In this document: positions 1-7,202 of the stretch, one piece after another
Layout of the letters: each line of letters starts with the position of its first letter
Numbering within the stretch: position 1 is the stretch's first letter
NCBI GenBank assembly: GCA_900128395.1
Contig: LT649980.1
Location: forward strand, 1-10,910
DNA: 10,910 bases
Reading direction: 5' to 3'
From: Stramenopiles sp. TOSAG23-2
Lineage: Eukaryota > Sar
Translations under genes and position numbers: made by a program
The notes under the pieces: generated by a model
Databases searched by the model: none
What the model saw: only the letters and a program-made list of their open reading frames with translations
Told to the model about the DNA's origin: nothing

Positions 1-60
1 CAGTAGTATTATTACTATTATTATTATTATTTATATCCTTGTTGTTATTATTATTATTAT
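1..60. repeat. (ATT)n/(AAT)n triplet tract inside the Asn-rich gene
   Basis: An interrupted ATT triplet array, broken by a few substitutions and by a stretch reading as Lys-Asp-Ile on the minus strand. Read on that strand it encodes Asn runs. A similar array lies at about 236-286. The reading frame is kept across both, as expected for triplet length change inside a coding sequence. Confidence 0.7.
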
Positions 61-400
61 GTACATATTGTTGTGTTTGACTATTTAAATTATTGTTGCT
101 TTTTACATTTTCTATTTCTATTGAATGTATATTATCATGATGATTATTATTATCAGACGAGATTAAAGCATTTGCATTTAAGTCATTTTGAGGTTTGTCA
201 TATAATGTTGTTTGTTCATTGTTAATCAATTCCATATTATTATTATTATTATATTCATTATTATTATTATTATTAGTAGTAGTAATACCATTAACGTCTT
301 CTTTCATTGAATTTTCTTCATTCATTTTTGCAAGATACTTTTGGTATGCTGCATCTGATCCTGATCCAGTTGTACCATCAGATGAAGCGCCACTTCCCAT
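1..400 (-). CDS. N-terminal part of an Asn-rich protein with a myristoylation-type start (3' end outside window)
   Basis: Reading the minus strand from the ATG at 400-398, the frame stays open for 133 codons to the left edge. An in-frame TGA lies just upstream (412-410) and the start has A at -3, so this is the first possible Met. The protein begins MGSGASSDG: Gly2 and Ser6 fit the N-myristoylation pattern MGxxxS/T, so membrane attachment is possible (inference). A short segment of ordinary composition follows (AYQKYLAKMNEEN, about residues 18-30). The rest is low complexity, with Asn runs of five to six encoded mainly by AAT, plus acidic and Gln/Thr patches. No domain is recognised; the diagnostic part is probably beyond the edge. 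It is divergent from the CBP3-like gene, 775 bp away. The ATT-repeat open frame on the opposite strand is a shadow. Function unknown. Confidence 0.72.
   Translation of the reverse strand, partial: MGSGASSDGTTGSGSDAAYQKYLAKMNEENSMKEDVNGITTTNNNNNNEYNNNNNMELINNEQTTLYDKPQNDLNANALISSDNNNHHDNIHSIEIENVKSNNNLNSQTQQYVHNNNNNNKDINNNNNSNNTT
236..286. repeat. Second (ATT)n triplet tract in the Asn-rich gene
   Basis: Two ATT arrays separated by a short unique stretch, followed by three AGT units. On the minus strand they read as three Thr, six Asn, Glu-Tyr, then five Asn, all in the frame of the 1-400 gene. Confidence 0.7.
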
Positions 401-902
401 TTTTTCTACTCAAAGAATGTGTGTCTTTTGTTTCAATCTGTTTCTATCTATTGATAAAGCTACACAGTTAAATCTATCTATGCAACCATCTATATATTAT
501 TATATGTGATGATATTTATTGAAAAAAATGTAGTATTGTTGCTCCCTGTTATTACTTTAATAAATGAAATATTATTATTATTTATTAGAATAGCTGGATA
601 GCACCACAATACCTGTAATACAAGTTTTTTTGGCACCCGTGCTTCAGTTTCAACACAACAGCATCACAGCTCCCACCCAGACAGAGATCTAACAATTCAT
701 AGATTAGTATTACCTGGAACCTGGATTACCAGATTACTCCTAGCGATAGGATTATTAGTCTATAATAAATTAGAGTAAATTAACACGTTTATAACAAGAT
801 ATAGATGTACAGTACAGTAAATCGACAGCGGACAACTTTAAAAACGCCTCTTCGTGCCTTCCTATTTCTTTCTGGCCTTAGTTCTTATTTCACTTATAGT
901 GC

Positions 903-949
903 TGTTGTTGTGCTAGCTAGCTACCTGCTATAGAGCTGGTGCAACAACA
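903..949 (+). other. Strong RNA hairpin upstream of the CBP3-like gene
   Basis: The arm 903-918 (TGTTGTTGTGCTAGCT) pairs with 934-949 (AGCTGGTGCAACAACA) over 16 consecutive positions if G-U pairs are allowed (three of them). Inside, 921-923 can pair with 931-933 around a 7-nt loop. The three wobble pairs hold only in RNA made from the plus strand; the complement would have A-C mismatches. It ends 226 bp before the CBP3-like ATG. It could be a 5' leader structure or a small non-coding RNA, or chance. Confidence 0.4.
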
Positions 950-1092
950 ATAATAACAATAACAATAATGGCCCATAATAATAATAGTGCAATAATGGCA
1001 ACACTGTGCTAATAATAAAAAAAAAAAAAGAACAATATTTTGTTCATACACACACGCCACAAAAATAATAATCATTATATTATAATAAATTG

Positions 1093-1100
1093 TATATAAA
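1093..1100 (+). promoter_or_regulatory. TATA-like box upstream of the CBP3-like gene
   Basis: TATATAAA begins 83 bp before the ATG at 1176. Initiation about 30 bp further on would give a leader of roughly 50 nt. The surrounding DNA is so AT-rich that such a match is easy to get by chance. Confidence 0.25.
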
Positions 1101-1175
1101 TTGCTTCTACATAATCAAGTGTAATTGCTATCCAAAAGTACATTGTACCATATCATTGAAATAAATAAGCAAACA

Positions 1176-2294
1176 ATGAGTCGGATTAAAACATTAAAAA
1201 GACCATTTACGAGGTTGCAACAAAGAAACTTGTATAAAAATATTGTCGAAAAAACCTCATCAATATCATCATCAAGGCAAGCTTTATTTTCATACAACCG
1301 GTTATCCACGCATACAACTTTTGTGAAATGTAATATAAAACATAATAGTAAAAACAATAATAAGAGTAATAGTTTTCGTCGTTATGGGAAGTCTTTTCCA
1401 AATTTATATCGAAAACAAGATTTTGCACATAAATTTCACACAACAAGTATTTTATTGAATAATGGTAAGGGTTCTGGTGGTAATAATAATAATGATGATG
1501 ACAACAACAACAACTCAAATGTGAATAGTGCAACAACAACAACAACAATACCAATCGAAGCTGCGTTAGAACAGCCGGGCAGTGACAATAAAAAGAATAC
1601 ACTTAATTGGCTGCTGCGTTTGACTGGCTATTATGGCGACGAAAGTGTCAATATAAGACAATCTGGTGCTATGTATCAAAGCGTACTTTTGCATTCATCA
1701 AATAATCGTGCATTAGATTTTTTAGGTTTAGAGGATAGTTTTTATTTCAATCATTCAATAATTATTTTACATGTATGGATGCTTCATAGAAGACTTCGAA
1801 GTATAGAAATCAAAGATTTGCAACAAGATCTTCAAGAGCAATTGTTTGATAGGGTGTGGGAAGATACGACTAAACGTATTCGTGCGATAGGTGTACAAGA
1901 GCTATCTGTTAATAAATATGTTCGGGACGCGCAAGAATTTTCATTTGGTGCAGCATGGGCATATGATCAAGGTTTAGATGCTGATGATGAAGATGCATTA
2001 CCAGGTGCGCTATTTCGTAATGTATTTCGTAGTGGGGAAGAAGTTGATGACGAGAAGGTGATATTATTATCCGAGTATGTATATTCGCAAGTTGAACATT
2101 TGGATTCGATTAGGGATGAAGATATTGTTTCTGGCAATATAACATGGTTAGCAATGCCAGGTATTGATGAAAGTAAAAATAATGATGCAGAAAATGCAAA
2201 CTGGAGGGAAGCATTATCTGAGGATGGAAGAAAATATTGGTGGAACATTGAAACTAGAGAAAGTACTTGGAGAGATCCAACGACATCTAATTGA
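1176..2294 (+). CDS. CBP3/UQCC1-family cytochrome bc1 assembly factor with C-terminal WW domain (mitochondrial)
   Basis: 372 residues from the ATG at 1176, which has A at -3. The frame is open a little further upstream but only from a non-ATG codon. Residues 1-95 are rich in Arg, Lys, Ser and Asn with almost no acid, as in a mitochondrial presequence, and include KFHTTS (86-91), a common presequence-end pattern. Residues 97-125 are Asn/Asp/Thr low complexity. Residues about 144-328 match the ubiquinol-cytochrome c chaperone family: a Trp/Leu-rich helix, the segment ending FDRVWEDTTKRIRAIGV, then FGAAWAYD (257-264) and the GALFRNVF segment. Family members (yeast Cbp3, human UQCC1) help synthesis and assembly of cytochrome b in complex III at the inner membrane. 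Unusually, residues 343-368 form a WW domain: W343, EDGRKYWWN core, W365 and P368, with standard 22-residue Trp spacing. WW domains bind proline-rich peptides, so an added partner contact is inferred. No intron. Confidence 0.9.
   Translation: MSRIKTLKRPFTRLQQRNLYKNIVEKTSSISSSRQALFSYNRLSTHTTFVKCNIKHNSKNNNKSNSFRRYGKSFPNLYRKQDFAHKFHTTSILLNNGKGSGGNNNNDDDNNNNSNVNSATTTTTIPIEAALEQPGSDNKKNTLNWLLRLTGYYGDESVNIRQSGAMYQSVLLHSSNNRALDFLGLEDSFYFNHSIIILHVWMLHRRLRSIEIKDLQQDLQEQLFDRVWEDTTKRIRAIGVQELSVNKYVRDAQEFSFGAAWAYDQGLDADDEDALPGALFRNVFRSGEEVDDEKVILLSEYVYSQVEHLDSIRDEDIVSGNITWLAMPGIDESKNNDAENANWREALSEDGRKYWWNIETRESTWRDPTTSN
1483..1556 (+). repeat. In-frame AAT/GAT/AAC/ACA triplet tract in the CBP3-like gene
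   Basis: Consecutive triplet runs encode Asn, Asp, Asn and then Thr stretches between the presequence and the conserved domain. The region has ordinary linker character and its length is probably variable between strains. Confidence 0.65.
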
Positions 2295-2653
2295 TACGTA
2301 CGTATATCTATATTATATTATAAAGCCCGTTTTAGATGAGTTTGTATATATGTTTGAGGAACTCTGTGTACATATAAGCATATATTTGGTTATTTGTTCT
2401 TTGTTCTATTTTTTATAAGAGAGAGTTTAACATTTAAAGATGATTTTTTTTATTATTATATATAAAATTAAATAATAAAAAAAAAATAATCTACTACTGG
2501 TAACAGGTAATATTATAGCTCTACATACTGTATCAACCAAAACCACACCAAACCTATCAAAGTAAAATAACACCTTAAACATTCAACACCTTTTCGGGGT
2601 GGATTATTTATTATAGATATATCATATAGTTTTATAGTAAAATATGTGTGATT

Positions 2654-2993
2654 TTATGGTATAGCACTATATATATTTAAGTTAATATAAAAAATTAATA
2701 TGATTACCTTTCTCTCCTCATTTAAAACACCCCTCTCTCTTCTCCATCCTCTTTGTTCCTTCGTTCGTTCGTACTTTATTCTTGTTAATATACCATATCT
2801 CTTTTTACCTACAATTAATTATTAATATTACATTTCAATGTAGATATTTTAAATTTATTTTTTTCTTTTATATTTCTCGTCTTCTTTTACATTTTTCTCT
2901 CGTCTTTTCACCTGAATAAAATTTCTCTGCTAAATCACTTCTTCCCCATAACATCGATTGCCTTTTTGGTTTTTTTGCATCCCATACAGACAT
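2654..2993 (-). CDS. Tentative small spliced gene, function unknown
   Basis: On the minus strand an ATG at 2993-2991 (A at -3, in-frame TAA just upstream) opens a frame of mixed composition: MSVWDAKKPKRQSMLWGRSD, then about seven more residues. A donor-like CAG|GTGAAA lies at 2914-2906. An acceptor-like TTAATTGTAG ends at 2809, giving a 103-nt AT-rich candidate intron. Joining keeps the frame through 2708, with residues such as KKRYGILTRIKYE, for 61 residues in total. After that the frame either reads on to TAA at 2656-2654 or meets a second donor-like site (AAAG|GTAATC). Unspliced, the frame ends at 2868 after 41 residues. Against this: the neighbouring genes lack introns, the purine-rich strand favours Lys/Arg/Glu frames by chance, and no family is recognised. 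Confidence 0.2.
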
Positions 2994-3325
2994 ATTGTGT
3001 TATTTATTGAACAGCAAAATCACAGGGATTGGACAAGGGAGTGTGTATAAATATATCTAAATATTCGTTTCACAGCCTATATATCATAATTTCTACGTAT
3101 ATATAATCATTAAATGTATATATATGAATAATAATGTGGACATAATGGTTATGGCACTATGCATATTATTACCGAGTATAATAATATACATCATTTTGAA
3201 CTTCCCAAGTGCTATGTCCATGCTAATGTGATAATTTATTCGTTGGGGCAAGGAAATCATTAATCGATTAACTGATGTGTCCGTATATTTGGCGTATGTT
3301 GTGCGTATGGCAACGCTATGTCTAA

Positions 3326-3343
3326 GTACAGTACATACTGTAC
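3326..3343. repeat. Near-perfect palindrome GTACAGTA-CA-TACTGTAC
   Basis: Two 8-bp inverted arms with a 2-bp spacer. The right part belongs to a longer sequence that recurs at 2522-2539, and related TACAGTA words occur near 806 and 3402. It may be a protein-binding site or a fragment of a dispersed repeat; nothing in the window decides which. Confidence 0.45.
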
Positions 3344-3619
3344 AGTATCAACCAGTAAATGGACATATTGACATTGTATGAGATCGGGAGATGGAAAAGA
3401 GTCGCTACAGTATACTATGCCCTGTATGTAGGTAGTTGAGTGTATGTAGTAAGGAAAACCAATGGATATTTATATAGTATAAAATATAGTATTGTAATAA
3501 TAACTGTATGGACTATATATAGATGGTGCGACAAAACAAAGTGCAAAAGTTTGTAAATTATAAATTATAAAATATAAATATGGGAGATGGGGAGAAGATG
3601 ATGATGCCCACCACCGCCC

Positions 3620-3640
3620 AATAATAATAATAATAATAAC
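3620..3640. repeat. (AAT)n microsatellite
   Basis: Six to seven AAT units in non-coding DNA about 255 bp before the glycosyltransferase start. It is the same triplet that forms Asn runs in the genes of this window. Confidence 0.75.
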
Positions 3641-3895
3641 GACGCAATAATTCTAGAATAATAAATAAATAATATATTGTACAAGTTAGTAATGATGAAT
3701 TAGAATAAATAATATAGTTGCAAATACATCAAGAGTTCTTCCATTGAATGTTATATCCCATAGACACAGAGAGAGAGGAAGAAGAAAAGAAAGTGTCGCT
3801 TCAGTCAATTTTTTTTTGTTTGAATGTAAAAAAATTAAAAATTTCATATACAATATAATCAATCCGTAGAGTTTAGGAACTATATTTTTACAAAA

Positions 3896-6535
3896 ATGGT
3901 TGTGAAAAAATTAAATAATATATTATTTAGTCCGAAACGCAATTTAATGGTTAAGCCAATAACATCTATTATCGCTTTTTTTTTCATTACGATATGTATT
4001 TGGACGTTATACACAGTAAAAAATACGCAAAGAATCCAAGCAATTAAAGCGTTATCATCCGCTGCAACTAATATAAAATCAACACCGCTGAAAATATATT
4101 TATATAACTTGCCAAAGCAATTTAATAAAAGATTATTAATAAATATAAAAAAAAATAAAAAAAGATATCAAGGTTATCAAGATCAAATGGCAGAAGCTGT
4201 CATATATTCAAAATTTATGAAAAGCAATGTAAGAACCAAAAATCCAAATGAAGCCGACCTTTTCTTCGTACCTCTTTTTTCAGCTGCCAGTATTTCTCAA
4301 CTTGTACATAAACCAGAACGTAGAGAAAAAACTCGAAAACTAGTATTGAAAACACAAGAATATATAGAAAAGCACTATCCATATTGGAAAAGATATAATG
4401 GCGCAGATCACATATGGGTATTTACACATGACCATGGAATATGCTTTGATACGACAAATGAAAGGGCTTTTGAAAGTAAAACAATGAGAAAATTGATGGA
4501 CAAGCTAAAAGATAGTATATTTTTAACAAATACTGGGGATTTGATGTCACCATGTTTCAACCCGAAGAGTTCAATTGTCATTCCACCATTTATTGATGAT
4601 AAAAAACTATCGAATTTTTTCAATCGGGAAATCGGCGGTACATCACGTGATATTTTTGCTAGTTTTCGTGGCCAGACAACTTTGATCAAACCAAGAGATC
4701 CGTGGTTTCGTTATTTGATGCTCTATGGGAGTAAAGAGGATAAAATACATAATCATGGCAAAGGACCGAGAATAGAGCCTTGTTTTGATTGGGCTACAAA
4801 TGCTGATAATTGTGCCACGTGTCAAAGCGCATGTTGTGCAGCAGAAATCACAGATGGTAGAGTTTACAGTAATGGTGTAAGGCAGCGGTTGTTGGCAATG
4901 TTTGGCAAAGAAGAAGCATACAAAAAGACTGGGTTTCTTGTATCGCGTAAAAAATCATCTCAATGGATGGACGAAATGAAACGTAGTAAGTTTTGCTTAG
5001 CGCCACTTGGATTTGCTAAATGGAGCATACGTTGCTTTGAAAGTATTGCTGCTGGCTGCATACCAGTAATTATTGCCAATAACTTAACAATGCCATTTGA
5101 AAACTATTTAAACTGGCCCGCATTTTCTATAACTATTAAAGAGACTGATATTTCTAAATTATCATTTATATTAGAAAGCATATCCCCAAGTAAGATTAGG
5201 GAAATGCAAGCTAATCTCGAACAAGTACGCTTGCATTTCACATATGGTTCCGTGCCAGATGTCGGTAAAGGGAAAGCATTTGATTTTATCGTCGATGAAT
5301 TAAAAAACAAATACGTGGAAAGAAAACCCTATTTTGCACATTACAAGGATAGAAATCATATAGTTGTAGATTTACAATCTACTAATAAACATGCACTATG
5401 GAAGACTTGGGTGCCACTTGGAAAACGAAGAGTAGATTTCGTGCCTTATCCGCCAAGTTATAATCCGGATGTCAGTAGTAAGGATAAAAATATATGTTTA
5501 GCAACTCAATTAAGTAGCGATCGAGCAGATTTACTAGCTCGAATATTGTATAGATGGGATGGACCAGTTAGTGCTGCAGTATTAATTAAAAAAGGTGCTG
5601 AAAACGGAAATGAAAGAGTTGAAGATGTATTTTCGGAAGCTTTTAATGATAGGTTAGAAGGTGACCCAGATCAAGTTTTGTCCTTCTCGTATCTTCGATA
5701 TGATGGGAACCACCCCTCTGAAAAGTTTCAGCATTATCCAGTGAATCGCTTGAGAAATATGGCTTTACGCGGTTGTAAATCCAATTACGTTTTTATATTG
5801 GATGTTGATTTTTTACCATCTGCAAATGCGTATAGAAATTTGCAAAAATATTATCATTTTCTTGATAATGAAGGACGAAACGCTTTAGTGGTTCCAGCAT
5901 TTGAAGTAGATGCTGATGTTTTAAATTATGATTCTGGTGCAATGGACAGTGTTCGTTACAAAAATAAGTTGAGACAATTGTATATGGTAGACAAACGAAA
6001 ACGATGGCGCGATACTCCACGAACAATATCGAAAGCTAGGGCATTTCAGTTAATGCATTATAAAGATGGTCACCATCCTACTAATACAGAACAATGGATG
6101 CATTCGTCAAAGCCATATACTGTGCAATATAAGTGGGGTTATGAACCATACCTGTTATTGAAACGACCTTTTCCTTTATTTGAGGAATCGTTTATTGGTT
6201 ATGGCCAGAATAAAGTATCGTATGCGTATCATTTAGCCGCTGCTCGATTTTCATTTATAGTAGTCCCTGATGTATTTATCATACATGTTCATACTGATAA
6301 AAGTATTGGTGTCAAAGTTGTATCAGATGATGCACATTTTAAAATCAACCAAAAAGCAATTGATATTATCAAAATATCAAAAGATTTCACCGTGGGGTGG
6401 AGCTGTTGGCGTCCTTTTATTGACAAAATCGATAAAATCTATGGCTTTCGAGCAGTTGAACCTTGCTGGGTGTCCGAGTATGTTTGGAATGACGTAAATT
6501 CTAAACGTGGAGAGCAGTGTGTTATTAACGTTTAA
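3896..6535 (+). CDS. Two-domain glycosyltransferase: GT47 exostosin fused to GT49 (LARGE/B4GAT1-type), type II membrane protein
   Basis: 879 residues, no intron, ATG with A at -3. A short basic N-terminus is followed by one hydrophobic segment (about 21-41): a signal anchor placing the rest in the Golgi lumen. Residues about 65-450 are an exostosin (GT47) domain: KIYLYNLP (66-73), ADLFFVPLF, HIWVFTHDHG, SFRGQT (256-261), FCLAPLG (366-372) and the acceptor-end signature R-C-F-E...AAGCIPVI (E382, G387, P390). A Cys cluster (C296, C306, C309, C313, C314) sits inside it. After a linker, about 532-850 is a GT49 domain: YPVNRLRNMAL (614-624), ILDVDFLPS with the DxD metal site D636-V637-D638, WGYEPYLLLKR (from W747), FIGYGQNKV (766-774) and HVHT (797-800). 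GT49 members LARGE and B4GAT1 transfer glucuronic acid; GT47 in EXT proteins also does, while plant GT47 enzymes use several sugars. Both donor motif sets look intact, so two activities are likely. Substrates are unknown. Confidence 0.92.
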   Translation: MVVKKLNNILFSPKRNLMVKPITSIIAFFFITICIWTLYTVKNTQRIQAIKALSSAATNIKSTPLKIYLYNLPKQFNKRLLINIKKNKKRYQGYQDQMAEAVIYSKFMKSNVRTKNPNEADLFFVPLFSAASISQLVHKPERREKTRKLVLKTQEYIEKHYPYWKRYNGADHIWVFTHDHGICFDTTNERAFESKTMRKLMDKLKDSIFLTNTGDLMSPCFNPKSSIVIPPFIDDKKLSNFFNREIGGTSRDIFASFRGQTTLIKPRDPWFRYLMLYGSKEDKIHNHGKGPRIEPCFDWATNADNCATCQSACCAAEITDGRVYSNGVRQRLLAMFGKEEAYKKTGFLVSRKKSSQWMDEMKRSKFCLAPLGFAKWSIRCFESIAAGCIPVIIANNLTMPFENYLNWPAFSITIKETDISKLSFILESISPSKIREMQANLEQVRLHFTYGSVPDVGKGKAFDFIVDELKNKYVERKPYFAHYKDRNHIVVDLQSTNKHALWKTWVPLGKRRVDFVPYPPSYNPDVSSKDKNICLATQLSSDRADLLARILYRWDGPVSAAVLIKKGAENGNERVEDVFSEAFNDRLEGDPDQVLSFSYLRYDGNHPSEKFQHYPVNRLRNMALRGCKSNYVFILDVDFLPSANAYRNLQKYYHFLDNEGRNALVVPAFEVDADVLNYDSGAMDSVRYKNKLRQLYMVDKRKRWRDTPRTISKARAFQLMHYKDGHHPTNTEQWMHSSKPYTVQYKWGYEPYLLLKRPFPLFEESFIGYGQNKVSYAYHLAAARFSFIVVPDVFIIHVHTDKSIGVKVVSDDAHFKINQKAIDIIKISKDFTVGWSCWRPFIDKIDKIYGFRAVEPCWVSEYVWNDVNSKRGEQCVINV

Positions 6536-6903
6536 AAAATGTCGCGTGTAACCCTAACTTCGTACTACCGTATCATGTACGAGTATGAAAATATGTTGAT
6601 CTGTACCACGCTTGTTAATATATTCGTACGACGTATGCATACGAAGTATAACGCAAAATGAAATATAGCGAGAGGAGAAAAATAATTTCGTATACACACA
6701 GATGTAAATATAATTTAAAGTTTACGCGCATAAATTTATTTTTTTTTATAAAAATATTTTAATAATATTCTAATATCTCAGAACATATTCTCTATGATAA
6801 TATAACTAACGAATATACGTATGCATATATAAAGAGAAAATTTATAACTTTAAGATTTTAACCATCATTTAACACGCTATAAAATATCATTACGCGTATT
6901 TCA

Positions 6904-6926
6904 GTATGATATGCATATTATCATAC
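6904..6926. repeat. Inverted repeat GTATGATA / TATCATAC
   Basis: Eight-bp arms (6904-6911 and 6919-6926) around a 7-nt loop, with a nested palindrome ATATGCATAT at 6909-6918. It shares its arm sequence with the hairpins at 7084-7110 and 7173-7202. Confidence 0.5.
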
Positions 6927-7083
6927 GTATCAGATATACGAGTATAATATTAATTAAAATACGCGCGTACTTTATATATATACAGTATCATATGAGTAAG
7001 AGAACATTTTATATATATCATACAATGATATGTGTAATAATTTAATTTACGATATTTACGAACCGTAAAATAAAAAAAAAATA

Positions 7084-7110
7084 TACGTGAAGCGTATGAT
7101 ACTTCATGTA
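7084..7110. repeat. Inverted repeat TACGTGAAG / CTTCATGTA around CGTATGATA
   Basis: Nine-bp arms (7084-7092, 7102-7110) with a single G-T position. The loop carries the same GTATGATA word that forms the arms of the 6904-6926 element. It could act as a 3' end RNA hairpin for either convergent transcript. Confidence 0.45.
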
Positions 7111-7172
7111 TTATTGAGATAATATATATCATAGGAGACTAAATATTATAAATATCATGCGACGTATGTTTC

Positions 7173-7202
7173 GTATGAGATACCATACTCGTATCATCAT
7201 AC
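7173..7202. repeat. Inverted repeat GTATGAGATAC / GTATCATCATAC
   Basis: Eleven paired positions with one bulged base, arms at 7173-7183 and 7191-7202 and a 7-nt loop (CATACTC). It lies about 50 bp beyond the stop of the minus-strand coiled-coil gene and is probably in that gene's 3' untranslated region. Confidence 0.45.

Larger units (their letters stand above)
401..1175. other. Divergent intergenic region between the Asn-rich gene and the CBP3-like gene
   Basis: A 775-bp spacer that must hold the promoters of both divergent genes. About 600-760 and 830-940 are visibly richer in G and C than the flanks. A frame without ATG is open on the plus strand from 602 to a TAA near 776, but it resembles nothing I recognise. 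Triplet-rich DNA (CAA/AAT) fills about 942-1020 and ends in an A run at 1018-1029. A hairpin (903-949) and a TATA-like site (1093-1100) are listed separately. No tRNA-like or rRNA-like sequence is visible. Confidence 0.6.
2295..3895. other. Long AT-rich intergenic region between the CBP3-like and GT47-GT49 genes
   Basis: A 1.6-kb stretch with no long open frame. It holds the CBP3-like 3' flank (several AATAAA-like sites, A/T runs near 2445-2490) and a small hairpin, CACC/GGTG around 2588-2602. Pyrimidine-rich tracts lie at about 2708-2770 and 2860-2915 and overlap a tentative minus-strand spliced gene. Palindromes and a repeat pair (2522-2539, 3332-3354) come next, then an (AAT)n array at 3620-3640. 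The purine-rich block at 3768-3792, followed by a T run, is the likely promoter or leader zone of the glycosyltransferase gene. No RNA gene is recognised. Confidence 0.6.

Noticed and set aside
195-509. Plus-strand open frame of about 104 codons with Leu-rich runs
   Set aside because: It is the complement of the AAT triplet arrays of the minus-strand Asn-rich gene. The Leu/Ile runs come from ATT/TAT repeats, and the opposite frame has a better start and composition.
1125-1175. N-terminal extension of the CBP3-like gene from a TTG
   Set aside because: TTG is not a usual eukaryotic start. The ATG at 1176 has a good context and begins a typical presequence.
1207-1602. Minus-strand frame rich in Tyr, His and Cys opposite the CBP3-like N-terminus
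   Set aside because: It is the complement of AAT/GAT/ACA triplet-rich coding DNA. The composition is an artefact of the repeats.
3137-3220. Inverted 8-mers TGGACATA / TATGTCCA 68 bp apart
   Set aside because: Short arms with a long spacer in AT-rich DNA, no flanking duplication and no enclosed gene, so not supported as a mobile element.
3145-3231. Short hydrophobic plus-strand frame of about 28 codons
   Set aside because: Too short, Met/Ile-rich by AT composition, and with no supporting context.
3796-3816. Initiator-like sequence (CTTCAGTCAATTTTT) before the glycosyltransferase gene
   Set aside because: It resembles heterokont initiator and flanking elements, but the other genes here lack a matching site and the T run is common in this DNA.
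6549-6558. Telomere-like TAACCCTAAC just after the glycosyltransferase stop
   Set aside because: Only ten bases fit the CCCTAA repeat and there is no array, so chance is the simplest explanation.
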